Below are positions 1 through 7,646 of a stretch of DNA of 44,647 nucleotides, in pieces; the stretch's first letter is position 1, and each line of letters starts with the position of its first letter. Origin of the DNA: Deltaproteobacteria bacterium (GTDB lineage Bacteria > Desulfobacterota > Desulfarculia > Adiutricales > JAFDHD01); the NCBI GenBank assembly GCA_019306365.1, contig JAFDLS010000016.1:1-44647 (forward strand). Reading direction: 5' to 3'. The position numbers and the translations under genes are program-made. The notes beneath the pieces were generated by a model, which was not told the DNA's origin, ran no database searches, and saw nothing but the letters and a program-made list of their open reading frames with translations.

Positions 1-8
1 AAAAAACG

Positions 9-197
9 GTGGGCCAGATCACTATCTTAACACCTAAACAAGTTTCAGAGTATCTTCATAAATCCCGCAGTTGGGTGTATGCTCACGCCGTGGATCTTGG
101 CGCGTCCAGGATCGGCGGATCATGGATTTATAAGTCTTACCCACGATCTGACAAACATCCCCTGCAACAAAAAATCAGGCGGGAGAAATCATCTTGA
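9..197 (+). CDS. Excisionase-like helix-turn-helix protein
   Basis: Small protein of about 62 residues. Its first 45 residues fit the MerR-like HTH_17/excisionase fold: 'LTPKQVSEYL' helix, 'SRSWVYAH' recognition helix, then a 'RIGGSW' wing. Such proteins usually act as recombination directionality factors or as regulators of an adjacent integrase. The start is a GTG only eight bases from the window edge, so the true start may lie outside. The stop codon overlaps a possible TTG start of the integrase frame, which suggests co-transcription with it. The function is inferred from fold and neighbour; a plain DNA-binding regulator is the alternative. Confidence 0.7.
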   Translation: MGQITILTPKQVSEYLHKSRSWVYAHAVDLGASRIGGSWIYKSYPRSDKHPLQQKIRREKSS

Positions 198-256
198 CAC
201 CCGCCGCCCGAAATAGCCATACTGCCCCTCATGTCAATTATGGGGAGGTAGCTATC

Positions 257-1330
257 ATGAAAGGCGGGGTTTACGAAAACAAATCCGGTCGGGGGGCAAA
301 GTGGTTTGTCAAGTACGGGAAAATATTTAAACGGTTTGATAATTACGAAGCGGCAGAAACCTTCTTAACGGTACTAAGAGGGAGAGACCTTGAAAAAGAC
401 CTCGACGAACGGGATTACCAGGCGGATAAACCCCTGGGCTTTTCACACCAGGCGGACAAATGGCTTAAGATTAGAAAAGGGCAGGTCCGGTGTTTCCGTA
501 ACCTTAAGCTGCACATGCGGTATGCTGAGGATTTCTTTGAGCAAACGAACGTCAAGCATATTACCTATGGTGACATTGAAGATTTCGTTTGCTCATTACC
601 CGAAACTCATTCGAACAAGACTAAAGCGAACGTCCTTACAACTCTACATGCGTTCTTTGTCTGGCTTTCAAAACGAGAAGGCATAAAGATTCCTGAGTTC
701 CCTGTGGTCAAATATGAACTCGGATACCGGCAGGTGATAGACCTGGAGACTCAGACCCGGATAATAGATGAGGTCAAGCGAATTAGCTGTAAGCTCAATC
801 CTAAAATCTGGTTTGGGATACGGCTGTTGGCAACCTATATTGAACTCAGGCCGGGGGATCTCATTAAGCTGAAAGAAAAGCATATCGTTTTAGGCCAGGG
901 GATCCTGACCGTGCCTCACCCGAAAGACAACAGGTATAAAGTTGTTCCCCTGATGGAAGAAGATGTTGTGTTGATCGAAGCCTTTCCGAAAGGATTCCCT
1001 GAACTCCATTTTTTCCGGCATAACGAAAATGTCCGGGGAACGAAACCCGGTCAGCCCTTTGGTAAGGATTATTTCTATAGATGGTGGCGTGAAGCCTGTA
1101 AGAACTTAGGTATTGAAGGCGTGCCTCTTTACCCCGGAACCCGGCACAGCACGACCACGGCCTTAGCTAACTTGCTTACGCCGGAAGAGATACGGATCAT
1201 GTCTAACCACACAACTAACAGGGCCTTTGAGCGTTATTTTCAAAGAGGTACAAGCCAGATTAGGGAGCTAAGGAAGAAAGCGTTTGGCGGTTCACCAAAG
1301 GTTCACTCTGAAAAAACGGTCTCTAAGTGA
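257..1330 (+). CDS. Tyrosine recombinase (phage-type integrase)
   Basis: Site-specific recombinase, 357 residues from the chosen start. The N-terminal half carries a SAM-like core-binding domain. The C-terminal half holds the catalytic set: Arg198 in 'ELRPGD', Lys223 in 'HPKDNRYK', Arg296-His297 in 'PGTRHS', His318 in 'SNHTTN' and the nucleophile Tyr327 in 'FERYF'. The first His of the usual HxxR box is replaced by Pro. ATG 257 is preferred because a GGGGAGGT ribosome site lies just upstream; an in-frame TTG at 194 would add 21 residues. The gene ends 18 bases from the 3' end of a tRNA-Leu gene, the classic position of an integrase beside its attachment site. It most likely belongs to an island or prophage extending beyond the left edge. 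Confidence 0.9.
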   Translation: MKGGVYENKSGRGAKWFVKYGKIFKRFDNYEAAETFLTVLRGRDLEKDLDERDYQADKPLGFSHQADKWLKIRKGQVRCFRNLKLHMRYAEDFFEQTNVKHITYGDIEDFVCSLPETHSNKTKANVLTTLHAFFVWLSKREGIKIPEFPVVKYELGYRQVIDLETQTRIIDEVKRISCKLNPKIWFGIRLLATYIELRPGDLIKLKEKHIVLGQGILTVPHPKDNRYKVVPLMEEDVVLIEAFPKGFPELHFFRHNENVRGTKPGQPFGKDYFYRWWREACKNLGIEGVPLYPGTRHSTTTALANLLTPEEIRIMSNHTTNRAFERYFQRGTSQIRELRKKAFGGSPKVHSEKTVSK

Positions 1331-1435
1331 TTGATATTACTGTCAGGTTGGTGCCGAAGGCGGGATTTGAACCCGCACGAGCGTAGCTCACCGCCCCCTC
1401 AAGACGGCGTGTCTACCAGATTCCACCACTTCGGC
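1331..1435. other. Likely attachment site (att) at tRNA-Leu 3' end
   Basis: Tyrosine integrases of islands commonly recombine in the 3' half of a tRNA gene. The integrase stop and the encoded CCA are 18 bases apart, so one att core should lie within the tRNA 3' half. The second copy of the core would be beyond the left edge and cannot be seen, so the exact core is undefined. Confidence 0.5.
1349..1435 (-). tRNA. tRNA-Leu (anticodon GAG)
   Basis: The reverse strand gives a complete class II tRNA with acceptor GCCGAAG/CTTCGGC, anticodon stem CCGTC/GGCGG around loop TTGAGGG (anticodon GAG), a long variable arm, and T arm GCGGG-TTCAAAT-CCCGC. The 3' CCA is encoded. It lies directly after secG on the same strand; secG followed by tRNA-Leu(GAG) is also the E. 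coli arrangement (secG-leuU). The 3' end faces the integrase gene, so this tRNA is the likely attachment site. Confidence 0.96.
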
Positions 1436-1447
1436 AATAAATTGTTT

Positions 1448-1801
1448 TTATCTTGTATCCTCACCCTGTGTTTCAATGGGTTTTCCCTGCTCCGCCGGTG
1501 CGGCCGGTTGAACCGGCGCTTCCTGTTGAACCGGCTCTTTGATCCCCTTCATGATTGATCCGCCGCCAGTACGATGGCCGGACAATAAATTAAGTCCTAA
1601 TGATGTTAACATGAAAATGATCGCCGCAACAGCGGTCAGTTTGGTCAAAAAGGTACCAGCTCCCTGGCTTCCAAATACGGTTTGACTGGCTCCCGCGCCA
1701 AAGGCGGCTCCAATATCCGAGCCCTTGCCGGTTTGCAGCAGCACGATCATTATCAGGGCCACGCATACAATAATATGCAAAATGATTACAGGTAACGCCA
1801 T
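1448..1801 (-). CDS. secG: Protein translocase subunit SecG
   Basis: Inner-membrane subunit that assists SecYE in protein export. The protein is 117 residues, with two membrane spans at about 3-25 and 55-75. Between them is the typical loop 'LLQTGKGSDIGAAFGAGAS' followed by 'TVFGSQGAGTFLTK'. The cytoplasmic tail is Pro/Glu/Gln-rich and variable, as in other SecG proteins. It follows tpiA by 33 bases and precedes tRNA-Leu(GAG), so pgk-tpiA-secG-tRNA probably form one transcript. Confidence 0.95.
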   Translation of the reverse strand: MALPVIILHIIVCVALIMIVLLQTGKGSDIGAAFGAGASQTVFGSQGAGTFLTKLTAVAAIIFMLTSLGLNLLSGHRTGGGSIMKGIKEPVQQEAPVQPAAPAEQGKPIETQGEDTR

Positions 1802-1834
1802 TTAATACACAGAGCTAAAATGCCCTTATGCTCC

Positions 1835-2602
1835 TTAAAAATTTATGATCCCATAAAAAACATCTGGCTTTAAGCTGGCACCACCAACTAAAGCCCCGTC
1901 AATGTCAGGCTGAGCCAAAAGCGCCGCCGCATTCTCAGGTTTTACGGAACCACCATACAGAATTCGAATATAATTTGCAAGTTCTTTATTAAAGATCCGT
2001 TCCAGCTCATCACGGATAACCCTGTGAGCTTCTTGAGCTATTTCCGTCGTCGCGGTTCGGCCTGTACCAATGGCCCAAATCGGTTCGTAGGCGATAGTCA
2101 GACTTTGAGCGGCCCTGTTATCAACCTCGGCCAAGCCCTCTTTCAGCTGAGCAGTAAGAACCTGAAAGGTTTGATTGGCCTCTCTTTGTTCCAGGGTCTC
2201 ACCAATGCAGACGATTGGGTTAAGCCCGCCCGCTAACGCGGCAATGACCCGGCGGTTGACGGTCTCATCCGTTTCGCCGAAGTACTGCCGGCGTTCCGAG
2301 TGTCCAATTATGACCCACTCAACCCCGAGACCATTGAGCATGGGGACTGAAACCTCACCGGTATATGCCCCTTCGTCTTCCCAAAAAACATTTTGGGCGG
2401 CGATCAGGATTGGTGAATCACCTGCGGCCATTAGCGCAGATTCTAGAGCCGTAAATGAAGGCGCCAAGGCCACGTCCGCTTCAAGGTTGGAAGGCAGCAG
2501 TAGTTTAAGTTGTTCTATATAAGCCGCGGCCTCAGCCCCGGTTTTATACATCTTCCAGTTACCCGCGATCAAAGGCCGGCGATTTGGAGGTGACGCGCTC
2601 AT
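1835..2602 (-). CDS. tpiA: Triosephosphate isomerase
   Basis: Interconverts dihydroxyacetone phosphate and glyceraldehyde 3-phosphate in glycolysis and gluconeogenesis. It is 255 residues, normal for the family. Visible catalytic elements are Lys17 in 'GNWKMYKTG', the electrophilic His in 'IIGHSERRQYFGE', the Glu base in 'AYEPIWAIGTG' (the start of loop 6 follows) and the phosphate-binding 'YGGSV' and 'GALVGGASL'. The start codon directly abuts the pgk stop codon with no spacer, indicating translational coupling. Confidence 0.97.
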   Translation of the reverse strand: MSASPPNRRPLIAGNWKMYKTGAEAAAYIEQLKLLLPSNLEADVALAPSFTALESALMAAGDSPILIAAQNVFWEDEGAYTGEVSVPMLNGLGVEWVIIGHSERRQYFGETDETVNRRVIAALAGGLNPIVCIGETLEQREANQTFQVLTAQLKEGLAEVDNRAAQSLTIAYEPIWAIGTGRTATTEIAQEAHRVIRDELERIFNKELANYIRILYGGSVKPENAAALLAQPDIDGALVGGASLKPDVFYGIINF

Positions 2603-3868
2603 TCAAGACTCCTCTGTTTGGTTATCCCGCGAGGCATGATCTTCCAGGGCCACGATTCCGGGAAGACGGCTCCCCTCCAGCAGTTGGAGGAAAGCGCCGC
2701 CGCCGGTTGAGATGTAGGTCATGCGTGATGACTCTCCTACTTTGTTAACAGCCACGTCGGTATCACCCCCGCCGACAATCGTTAGGGAATAGGAATTAGC
2801 AACGGAATGAACCATTTGGAATGTTCCCCGAGAAAAGGCGTCTATCTCAAAAGCACCCATCGGCCCGTTCCAGATGATAGTTTTAGCGTCCTGCAGGGCT
2901 TCGGTAAAAAGGTATGAAGTCGCCGGGCCGATGTCAACAATCATCCAATCCTCCGGAACCTCTTGAACAGTTGTCATCTTGGTTTCAGCCTTGACGTCAA
3001 AGCGGTCAGTCACGACACAATCCACCGGGATATAAAATTTGATGCCTTTCTGCCGGGCTTTTCGCATGATAGATCGCGCTTTTTCAACCAGATCTTCTTC
3101 AAGGAGGGATTTTGTTCCGATGTCAGGGTAAATGGCCTTGAGAAAAGTATTGGCCATTGCGCCGCCAATAATTAATTTATCAACTCTCTCCATTAGGTTT
3201 TCGATGGCAGAGATTTTAGAGGAAATTTTGGCGCCGCCGATGATAGCCACAAAAGGCCGCGCCGGATCCTCCATAGCCCTGTAGAAATAAGTCAATTCAT
3301 TTTTCATTAAAAATCCGGCCGCACATTTAGAAAAAAACTTGGTGATCGCGACCACGCTGGCGTGAGGCCTATGGGCCACGGCGAAGGCGTCGTTTATGTA
3401 AACATCAGCCAACCTGGCCAGCTGTTTTGCGAATTCATCGTCATTTTGCTCTTCACCAGAATGAAAACGAAGGTTCTCCAAAAGAATAATATCCCCGGAT
3501 TTCATGTCTGAAACCAGTTTTTCAACCTCCTCACCCACACAATCCGGAGCCAAAACGACCTCTTTTTTCAGCAGCCGTCTCAGACGCCGAGCCACTGGGG
3601 CCAGGCTGAGTTCTGGCACCGCTTTGCCTTTGGGCCGGCCCATATGTGAGATCAGGATTATACGCGCTCCTTCATCAAGCGCATAATTTACCGTGGGCAG
3701 AATGGTGCGAATCCTTGAATCGTCCGTGATGTTTAAATGTTCGTCCAGAGGAACGTTCAGGTCAACACGGATTAAAACCGTCTTACCTTTAAGATCCAAT
3801 TCGTTTATAAATTTTAAACGTTCCTCGGGAGGAGCCATGAGTGACATATAACCAAAGCTGTCAACCAT
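2603..3868 (-). CDS. pgk: Phosphoglycerate kinase
   Basis: Transfers phosphate between 1,3-bisphosphoglycerate and ADP. It is 421 residues; the family usually has 390-400, and the surplus is an N-terminal extension of about 20 residues before '[18 protein letters not shown]'. Substrate-binding '[15 protein letters not shown]', 'SHMGRPKG' and '[11 protein letters not shown]' are present, as is the nucleotide-binding '[13 protein letters not shown]' near the C-terminus. ATG 3868 is chosen because GAGGAG lies ten bases upstream; internal ATGs at residues 8 and 11 lack a ribosome site. It is the first gene of the pgk-tpiA-secG unit, with a promoter at 3912-3940. Confidence 0.96.
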   Translation of the reverse strand: MVDSFGYMSLMAPPEERLKFINELDLKGKTVLIRVDLNVPLDEHLNITDDSRIRTILPTVNYALDEGARIILISHMGRPKGKAVPELSLAPVARRLRRLLKKEVVLAPDCVGEEVEKLVSDMKSGDIILLENLRFHSGEEQNDDEFAKQLARLADVYINDAFAVAHRPHASVVAITKFFSKCAAGFLMKNELTYFYRAMEDPARPFVAIIGGAKISSKISAIENLMERVDKLIIGGAMANTFLKAIYPDIGTKSLLEEDLVEKARSIMRKARQKGIKFYIPVDCVVTDRFDVKAETKMTTVQEVPEDWMIVDIGPATSYLFTEALQDAKTIIWNGPMGAFEIDAFSRGTFQMVHSVANSYSLTIVGGGDTDVAVNKVGESSRMTYISTGGGAFLQLLEGSRLPGIVALEDHASRDNQTEES

Positions 3869-3911
3869 TAATGCGAATCTCCTCTAATCGGATTCGATAA
3901 CTGAGGTGTTC

Positions 3912-3940
3912 ATTTTAATTTTTGAAGCGCTCAACGTCAA
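3912..3940 (-). promoter_or_regulatory. Sigma-70-type promoter for pgk-tpiA-secG
   Basis: On the minus strand: -35 TTGACG (3940-3935), 17-base spacer, -10 TAAAAT (3917-3912). Each hexamer is 5/6 to consensus and the spacing is ideal. The predicted start point lies about 35-40 bases ahead of the pgk ATG. Confidence 0.65.
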
Positions 3941-4074
3941 TCACTTTTTCAAAATCGGTTTTTACAATAAATCCCTTATTAAACCCCACCGGTTTTCAGC
4001 ATGCAAGGTCATGCCTCGGCCGGATATTCAGCCATTGTACTGGTAAGAGACGCCTTTAGAAAAATCACTGTAAA

Positions 4075-4548
4075 TCAAAGATTTCGCGCCATCAGTAACG
4101 CGTCTTCTTTTTCTTCCGCGTAGTAGTTTTTACGGCGTCCGGTCATGACGAATCCAGTCTTTTCGTAGAGTTTACGAGCGGCCTGATTCATAACCCGAAC
4201 TTCCAAAAAGGCACGCCGCATCCCCCGTTTGCGTCCCCAGTCAAACATATACTCCAGGAGGTTCCGACCCAAGCCCTGTCGTCTGCGGTCTGGCCTTAAG
4301 GCCAAATTGAGAATATAAATCTCTTCTCTAATTGCCCAGAAGATTAGATAACCCACGACCTGATCCATCTCACACAGAACCAGATTAATGGCGCAGGATC
4401 TTTCCAGCTCCGTCTTGAAACCGTTCCTTGTCCAGGGCCGCGGGTAAGAGGCCTGCTCGATCAAAAGGACCTGATCCAGGTCGCTTTCCCGCATGTGTTC
4501 CACAACGACTCTCTCCTGTGATGCAATCTGGTCTATGGTGGATGTCAT
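4075..4548 (-). CDS. rimI: Ribosomal-protein-alanine N-acetyltransferase (RimI-type GNAT)
   Basis: GNAT-fold acetyltransferase of 157 residues that most likely acetylates the N-terminal alanine of ribosomal protein S18. Visible features are 'LIEQASYPRPWT' near residue 30 (typical of RimI), the acetyl-CoA loop 'RRQGLGRNLLEYM' and the C-terminal 'AARKLYEKTGFVMTGRRKNYY'. Start ATG 4548. It stands apart from pgk (206 bases) and from the PTS genes (151 bases). Other GNAT substrates cannot be excluded, but the RimI signature is strong. Confidence 0.88.
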   Translation of the reverse strand: MTSTIDQIASQERVVVEHMRESDLDQVLLIEQASYPRPWTRNGFKTELERSCAINLVLCEMDQVVGYLIFWAIREEIYILNLALRPDRRRQGLGRNLLEYMFDWGRKRGMRRAFLEVRVMNQAARKLYEKTGFVMTGRRKNYYAEEKEDALLMARNL

Positions 4549-4699
4549 GACAGATTGATAAAAGTGAACGAAAGGAAGAAGACCGTGGCCCGCTTAATAT
4601 TGATCGAACTCAAAACCGCCTCGGTTCGGTCTAAGGCAACCAGGCCGCCGATCGCACAAACCATCAAAGTATCAGGCCACATACACACACTTTACTTGG

Positions 4700-5191
4700 T
4701 TAGAGGTCTTGATAAATTTTATTGATTTCAAAAAAGCTACGAGAAGGGTCATTAGGGGCGTTTTGAATCTCGATCAGAACCCCTTGCTCATTCAGCTGAT
4801 CCAAATTCTCCAAATCACTACTATCTAAAGCGACCGAATAGGTGATCTGTTTCTTGTTGGGAGAAAAATGCAGGTTCCCTATATTCAAACGGCTGTATTT
4901 TAAGCCGGCGTTGAATAGCGCCAGAGCGTCCGCGCTATCTATTAGCAGAAGAATAACTCGCTTGTGTTCCCATCGGCCGTTCCGCATTTCCAGCGCCGCT
5001 TCCTTGACTGGCAGAATCGCAACCTCCACGTTACTCGGCACAGCCATCTCCATTACCATGCGCTGAATCTTGTCCTGCGCAACAACATCATTGGCTACAA
5101 CCAAACACTCAGCCTGAGTAGTGGGCACCCATGCCTCAAGAATCTGACCATGTATAAGCCGGCAATCAATCCTGACCAGTTCTAAAGCCAT
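4700..5191 (-). CDS. PTS system mannose/sorbose-family EIIB component
   Basis: Phosphocarrier of 163 residues. The phospho-acceptor is His14 in 'RIDCRLIHGQ', the conserved motif of the EIIB(Man) fold. A full transporter would pass phosphate from EIIA to a sugar through EIIC and EIID membrane proteins; none is encoded in this window, and neither are EI or HPr. It is downstream of the EIIA gene by 17 bases and belongs to the rpoN-hpf-ptsN-rapZ-EIIA cluster. A regulatory phosphorelay role is therefore as likely as sugar uptake (inference). Confidence 0.88.
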   Translation of the reverse strand: MALELVRIDCRLIHGQILEAWVPTTQAECLVVANDVVAQDKIQRMVMEMAVPSNVEVAILPVKEAALEMRNGRWEHKRVILLLIDSADALALFNAGLKYSRLNIGNLHFSPNKKQITYSVALDSSDLENLDQLNEQGVLIEIQNAPNDPSRSFFEINKIYQDL

Positions 5192-5208
5192 CCTATATTA
5201 ATTCTCTC

Positions 5209-5619
5209 TCACTTTTCCGCACGACGGCTCAACACCTCACCCGCCACGTTAATACTTTTGCGACCATAAGATCCCACGCTGTCGGCCAGTTCAGAAAGTT
5301 TGACCTTTTCTCTTGCTTGAACCAGCTTTATAATCATAGGCAAATTTACCCCGGTTAAAACCTCAACCTTATTGGCGGACAGAAAAGAAAGACTCAAATT
5401 AGAGGGAGTCCCGCCAAACATATCCGTTAAAATAATAACACCATCCCCTTGATCGACCTTTTTAATACCTTCTGCAATCTCATCGCGCATTTTATCTGTT
5501 GAAGCCTGAGCATCGATCGCGACAGATACTACCCCGTCAATCCGGCCAAGAATGAACTCAGCCGTATTGATTAACTCGGAACCAAGCTGGCAATGCGTGA
5601 CGATCACTACACCAATCAT
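5209..5619 (-). CDS. PTS system mannose-family EIIA component
   Basis: EIIA(Man)-fold protein of 136 residues with active-site His9 in 'VVIVTHCQLG'. The usual residue after the His is Gly; here it is Cys. 'VIILTDMFGGTPSNLS' at about 82-97 is the second family signature. It should accept phosphate from HPr and pass it to the adjacent EIIB. Its start overlaps the rapZ stop by four bases, so the two are translationally coupled. No EIIC or EIID follows. Confidence 0.9.
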   Translation of the reverse strand: MIGVVIVTHCQLGSELINTAEFILGRIDGVVSVAIDAQASTDKMRDEIAEGIKKVDQGDGVIILTDMFGGTPSNLSLSFLSANKVEVLTGVNLPMIIKLVQAREKVKLSELADSVGSYGRKSINVAGEVLSRRAEK

Positions 5620-6491
5620 AATTTTATTCCTTGGTTTAAATCTCGATGTCGAACTGAAATGCGATATGGCTTCCCTTCAAATCGCCGGGCCAGTTCATTG
5701 GAAATTGTCACAGAGCGATGTCGCCCGCCTGAGCAACCTATCGCGATGGTTAGATATGATTTGCCTTCAGTTTCATATAGGGGGATTAATTGCTTGAGCA
5801 AATCATAGAACATCGAGACAAACCGGCGGCTTTCATTACTCGCCATAACATAATTAACGACCTTAAGATCCCTGCCATCAAGTTCTCTTAATTCATCATG
5901 ATAATAAGGATTAGATAAAAAACGAACATCCATAACAATATCAGCTTCCTGAGGAAGACCGTATCTGTATCCGAACGAAAGCAGTTCGATGGACATCCCC
6001 CCGTTGGTCTTGGCAAACTTCTGACTGACAAAATCTCTCAATTGATGGACATTAAAATCAGAAGTATCCACCACCTGATTAGCCGCCTCCTTGACCGGCA
6101 CCATGACCCTGCGTTCTCTTTCAATTGCCTCCAGCAGCTTCCCTTCCTGGGCCAGGGGATGCGGACGGCGGGTATAAGAAAAATTTCTTAACAGGATATC
6201 ACTGGAAGCTTCGAGAAAAATCATTTTGAGATCATAATTATCAGATTGAATCTGGATGAAAATCTCTTGGAAGTTAGGGACGAAATTTTTTTCCCGCATA
6301 TCCATAACCACAGCCAGTTTAAGAAAATCCGTGCTGGTTTGATTATACAGGGAAAGAAATTTTGGCAGCAGCAGAACCGGCAGGTTGTCAATGCAGAAAA
6401 AACCCTGATCTTCCAGGGCCGCAAGAGCCGTTGTCTTTCCCGATCCGGACAGTCCTGTTATGATAATGATGTTGCCGCGCCTTTGATCCAT
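5616..6491 (-). CDS. rapZ: RNase adapter protein RapZ / nucleotide-binding YvcJ family
   Basis: P-loop protein of 291 residues. The Walker A motif 'GLSGSGKTT' is at 13-21 and is followed by 'GFFCIDNLP'. The C-terminal domain carries 'FGYRYGLPQEADIVMDVRFL' and 'AIGCSGGRHRSV'. In E. coli RapZ binds small RNAs controlling GlmS and guides RNase E; in other phyla the family binds nucleotides with a less defined role. The position between ptsN and a PTS EIIA matches the conserved rpoN-linked cluster. Whether the sRNA function is conserved here cannot be told from sequence. Confidence 0.94.
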   Translation of the reverse strand: MDQRRGNIIIITGLSGSGKTTALAALEDQGFFCIDNLPVLLLPKFLSLYNQTSTDFLKLAVVMDMREKNFVPNFQEIFIQIQSDNYDLKMIFLEASSDILLRNFSYTRRPHPLAQEGKLLEAIERERRVMVPVKEAANQVVDTSDFNVHQLRDFVSQKFAKTNGGMSIELLSFGYRYGLPQEADIVMDVRFLSNPYYHDELRELDGRDLKVVNYVMASNESRRFVSMFYDLLKQLIPLYETEGKSYLTIAIGCSGGRHRSVTISNELARRFEGKPYRISVRHRDLNQGIKL

Positions 6492-6565
6492 CTGTTTTAC
6501 GGCGACCTCCCAGAAGATTCCAAATCCAAAATCAGGATAGTATTAATTTATTTTCAGTGGCGAAC

Positions 6566-7024
6566 CTAAAATTCATCATCGCGGGAAGCGATTATTTTAT
6601 AGATCTCCGAACTTCCTGCAGCAGCGGAAAGATCCTTCCTGAAGGAGGCGTCCTTGAGCAATCTGGAAATTTTGGCAAGGACTTTGAGATGGATTCCGGT
6701 GGAATTTCCCGGAGCAAGGATCAAAAAAAACAGATGCACTGGCTGGCCATCCAATGATTCAAAATCAATCCCTTCAAGGCTTCGACCAAAAGCAATCAGT
6801 ATCTTGGTGATATCTTCGCATTTACCATGGGGGATGGCGATGCCATCTCCGATTCCTGTGCTGCCCAGTTTCTCCCGTTCGAGGAGCACCTTGAGTAACG
6901 GCTCTGGATCCAGTTGTTCCTGAGAGGCCAGGGCGGCGCACAATTCCCCCAAAACCTCTTTCTTGTTCCTGCCAGACAACTCGGAAATAGTGGCCGTTTC
7001 TTTCAAAATATCCGTAAGTTTCAT
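6566..7024 (-). CDS. ptsN: Nitrogen-type PTS EIIA protein
   Basis: EIIA(Fru/Ntr) domain protein of 152 residues. Phospho-accepting His66 lies in 'GIAIPHGK', preceded by 'LLEREKLGSTGIGDG', the standard PtsN block. It is a regulatory phosphocarrier rather than a transporter part; in Proteobacteria it links PTS phosphorylation state to potassium transport, sigma-54 and cell-envelope control. It sits 26 bases after hpf and 74 bases before rapZ, in the conserved rpoN operon order. Confidence 0.94.
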   Translation of the reverse strand: MKLTDILKETATISELSGRNKKEVLGELCAALASQEQLDPEPLLKVLLEREKLGSTGIGDGIAIPHGKCEDITKILIAFGRSLEGIDFESLDGQPVHLFFLILAPGNSTGIHLKVLAKISRLLKDASFRKDLSAAAGSSEIYKIIASRDDEF

Positions 7025-7050
7025 TATTGACTTCCCATGGAGGCTGGTAA

Positions 7051-7599
7051 TTACTCCGTAATCGGCTCGATCAGCCCATAGTTACCATCCTCCCGACGGT
7101 ACAAGATTTTTATAACTTCTGTTTCCGCATCGGTAAAGACCAGAAATTGTTCCTGAGAAAGATCAAGCTGCAAAACCGCTTCATCCGCGTCCATCGGTTT
7201 GGCGGAAATCTGCATGGTTCGAATGATTTGCGGGCCGCCATCTGATTCGTCATCAACCTCCGGCGCGATAACGTTCATCTGAACGGTTCGAGCTTTAACC
7301 CTCTGGTGGGGTTTATGTAATTTTACCTTTTCCCTGTATCGCTTGGCCTGTCTCTCCATTTTATCGATAACCATGTCGATGGCGGAATACATATCCTCAG
7401 TCTGTCCTTGCCCCTTTATCTTGATGCGGTCGGCGATAACACTCACGTCCGCAGTATGCCTGAACTTCTCCACGGACAGGACCGCATGGGCTTCCATGAC
7501 AGAATCGAAATATTTTTCAATACGCGAAATTTTGTCATGCGCATAATCTTTTAATGCTTCTGAAGGTTCCATATGGCGAAACGTAACAGATAGTTGCAT
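7051..7599 (-). CDS. hpf: Ribosome hibernation promoting factor, long form
   Basis: The 182-residue length is that of long HPF. An N-terminal S30AE/RaiA domain (about 1-100, 'VTFRHMEPSEALKDYA...KISRIEKYFD') binds the 30S subunit. A C-terminal dimerisation domain (about 125-182, 'EAVLQLDLSQEQFLVFTDAET' region and 'ILYRREDGNYGLIEP') makes 100S ribosome dimers. A clear AAAGGAG ribosome site precedes ATG 7599. It is directly after rpoN, as in many Proteobacteria. Confidence 0.95.
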   Translation of the reverse strand: MQLSVTFRHMEPSEALKDYAHDKISRIEKYFDSVMEAHAVLSVEKFRHTADVSVIADRIKIKGQGQTEDMYSAIDMVIDKMERQAKRYREKVKLHKPHQRVKARTVQMNVIAPEVDDESDGGPQIIRTMQISAKPMDADEAVLQLDLSQEQFLVFTDAETEVIKILYRREDGNYGLIEPITE

Positions 7600-7646
7600 G
7601 AATATTCTCCTTTGCGACTAAATCTTTAACTACACCATTCGTTTGG

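Noticed and set aside
390..883. Open frames on both strands within the integrase gene
   Set aside because: They are shadows of the integrase frame; no ribosome site and no protein-like composition.
3600..3640. TGGCAC...TTGC-like sigma-54 site
   Set aside because: Spacing is one base off the -24/-12 rule and it lies inside pgk.
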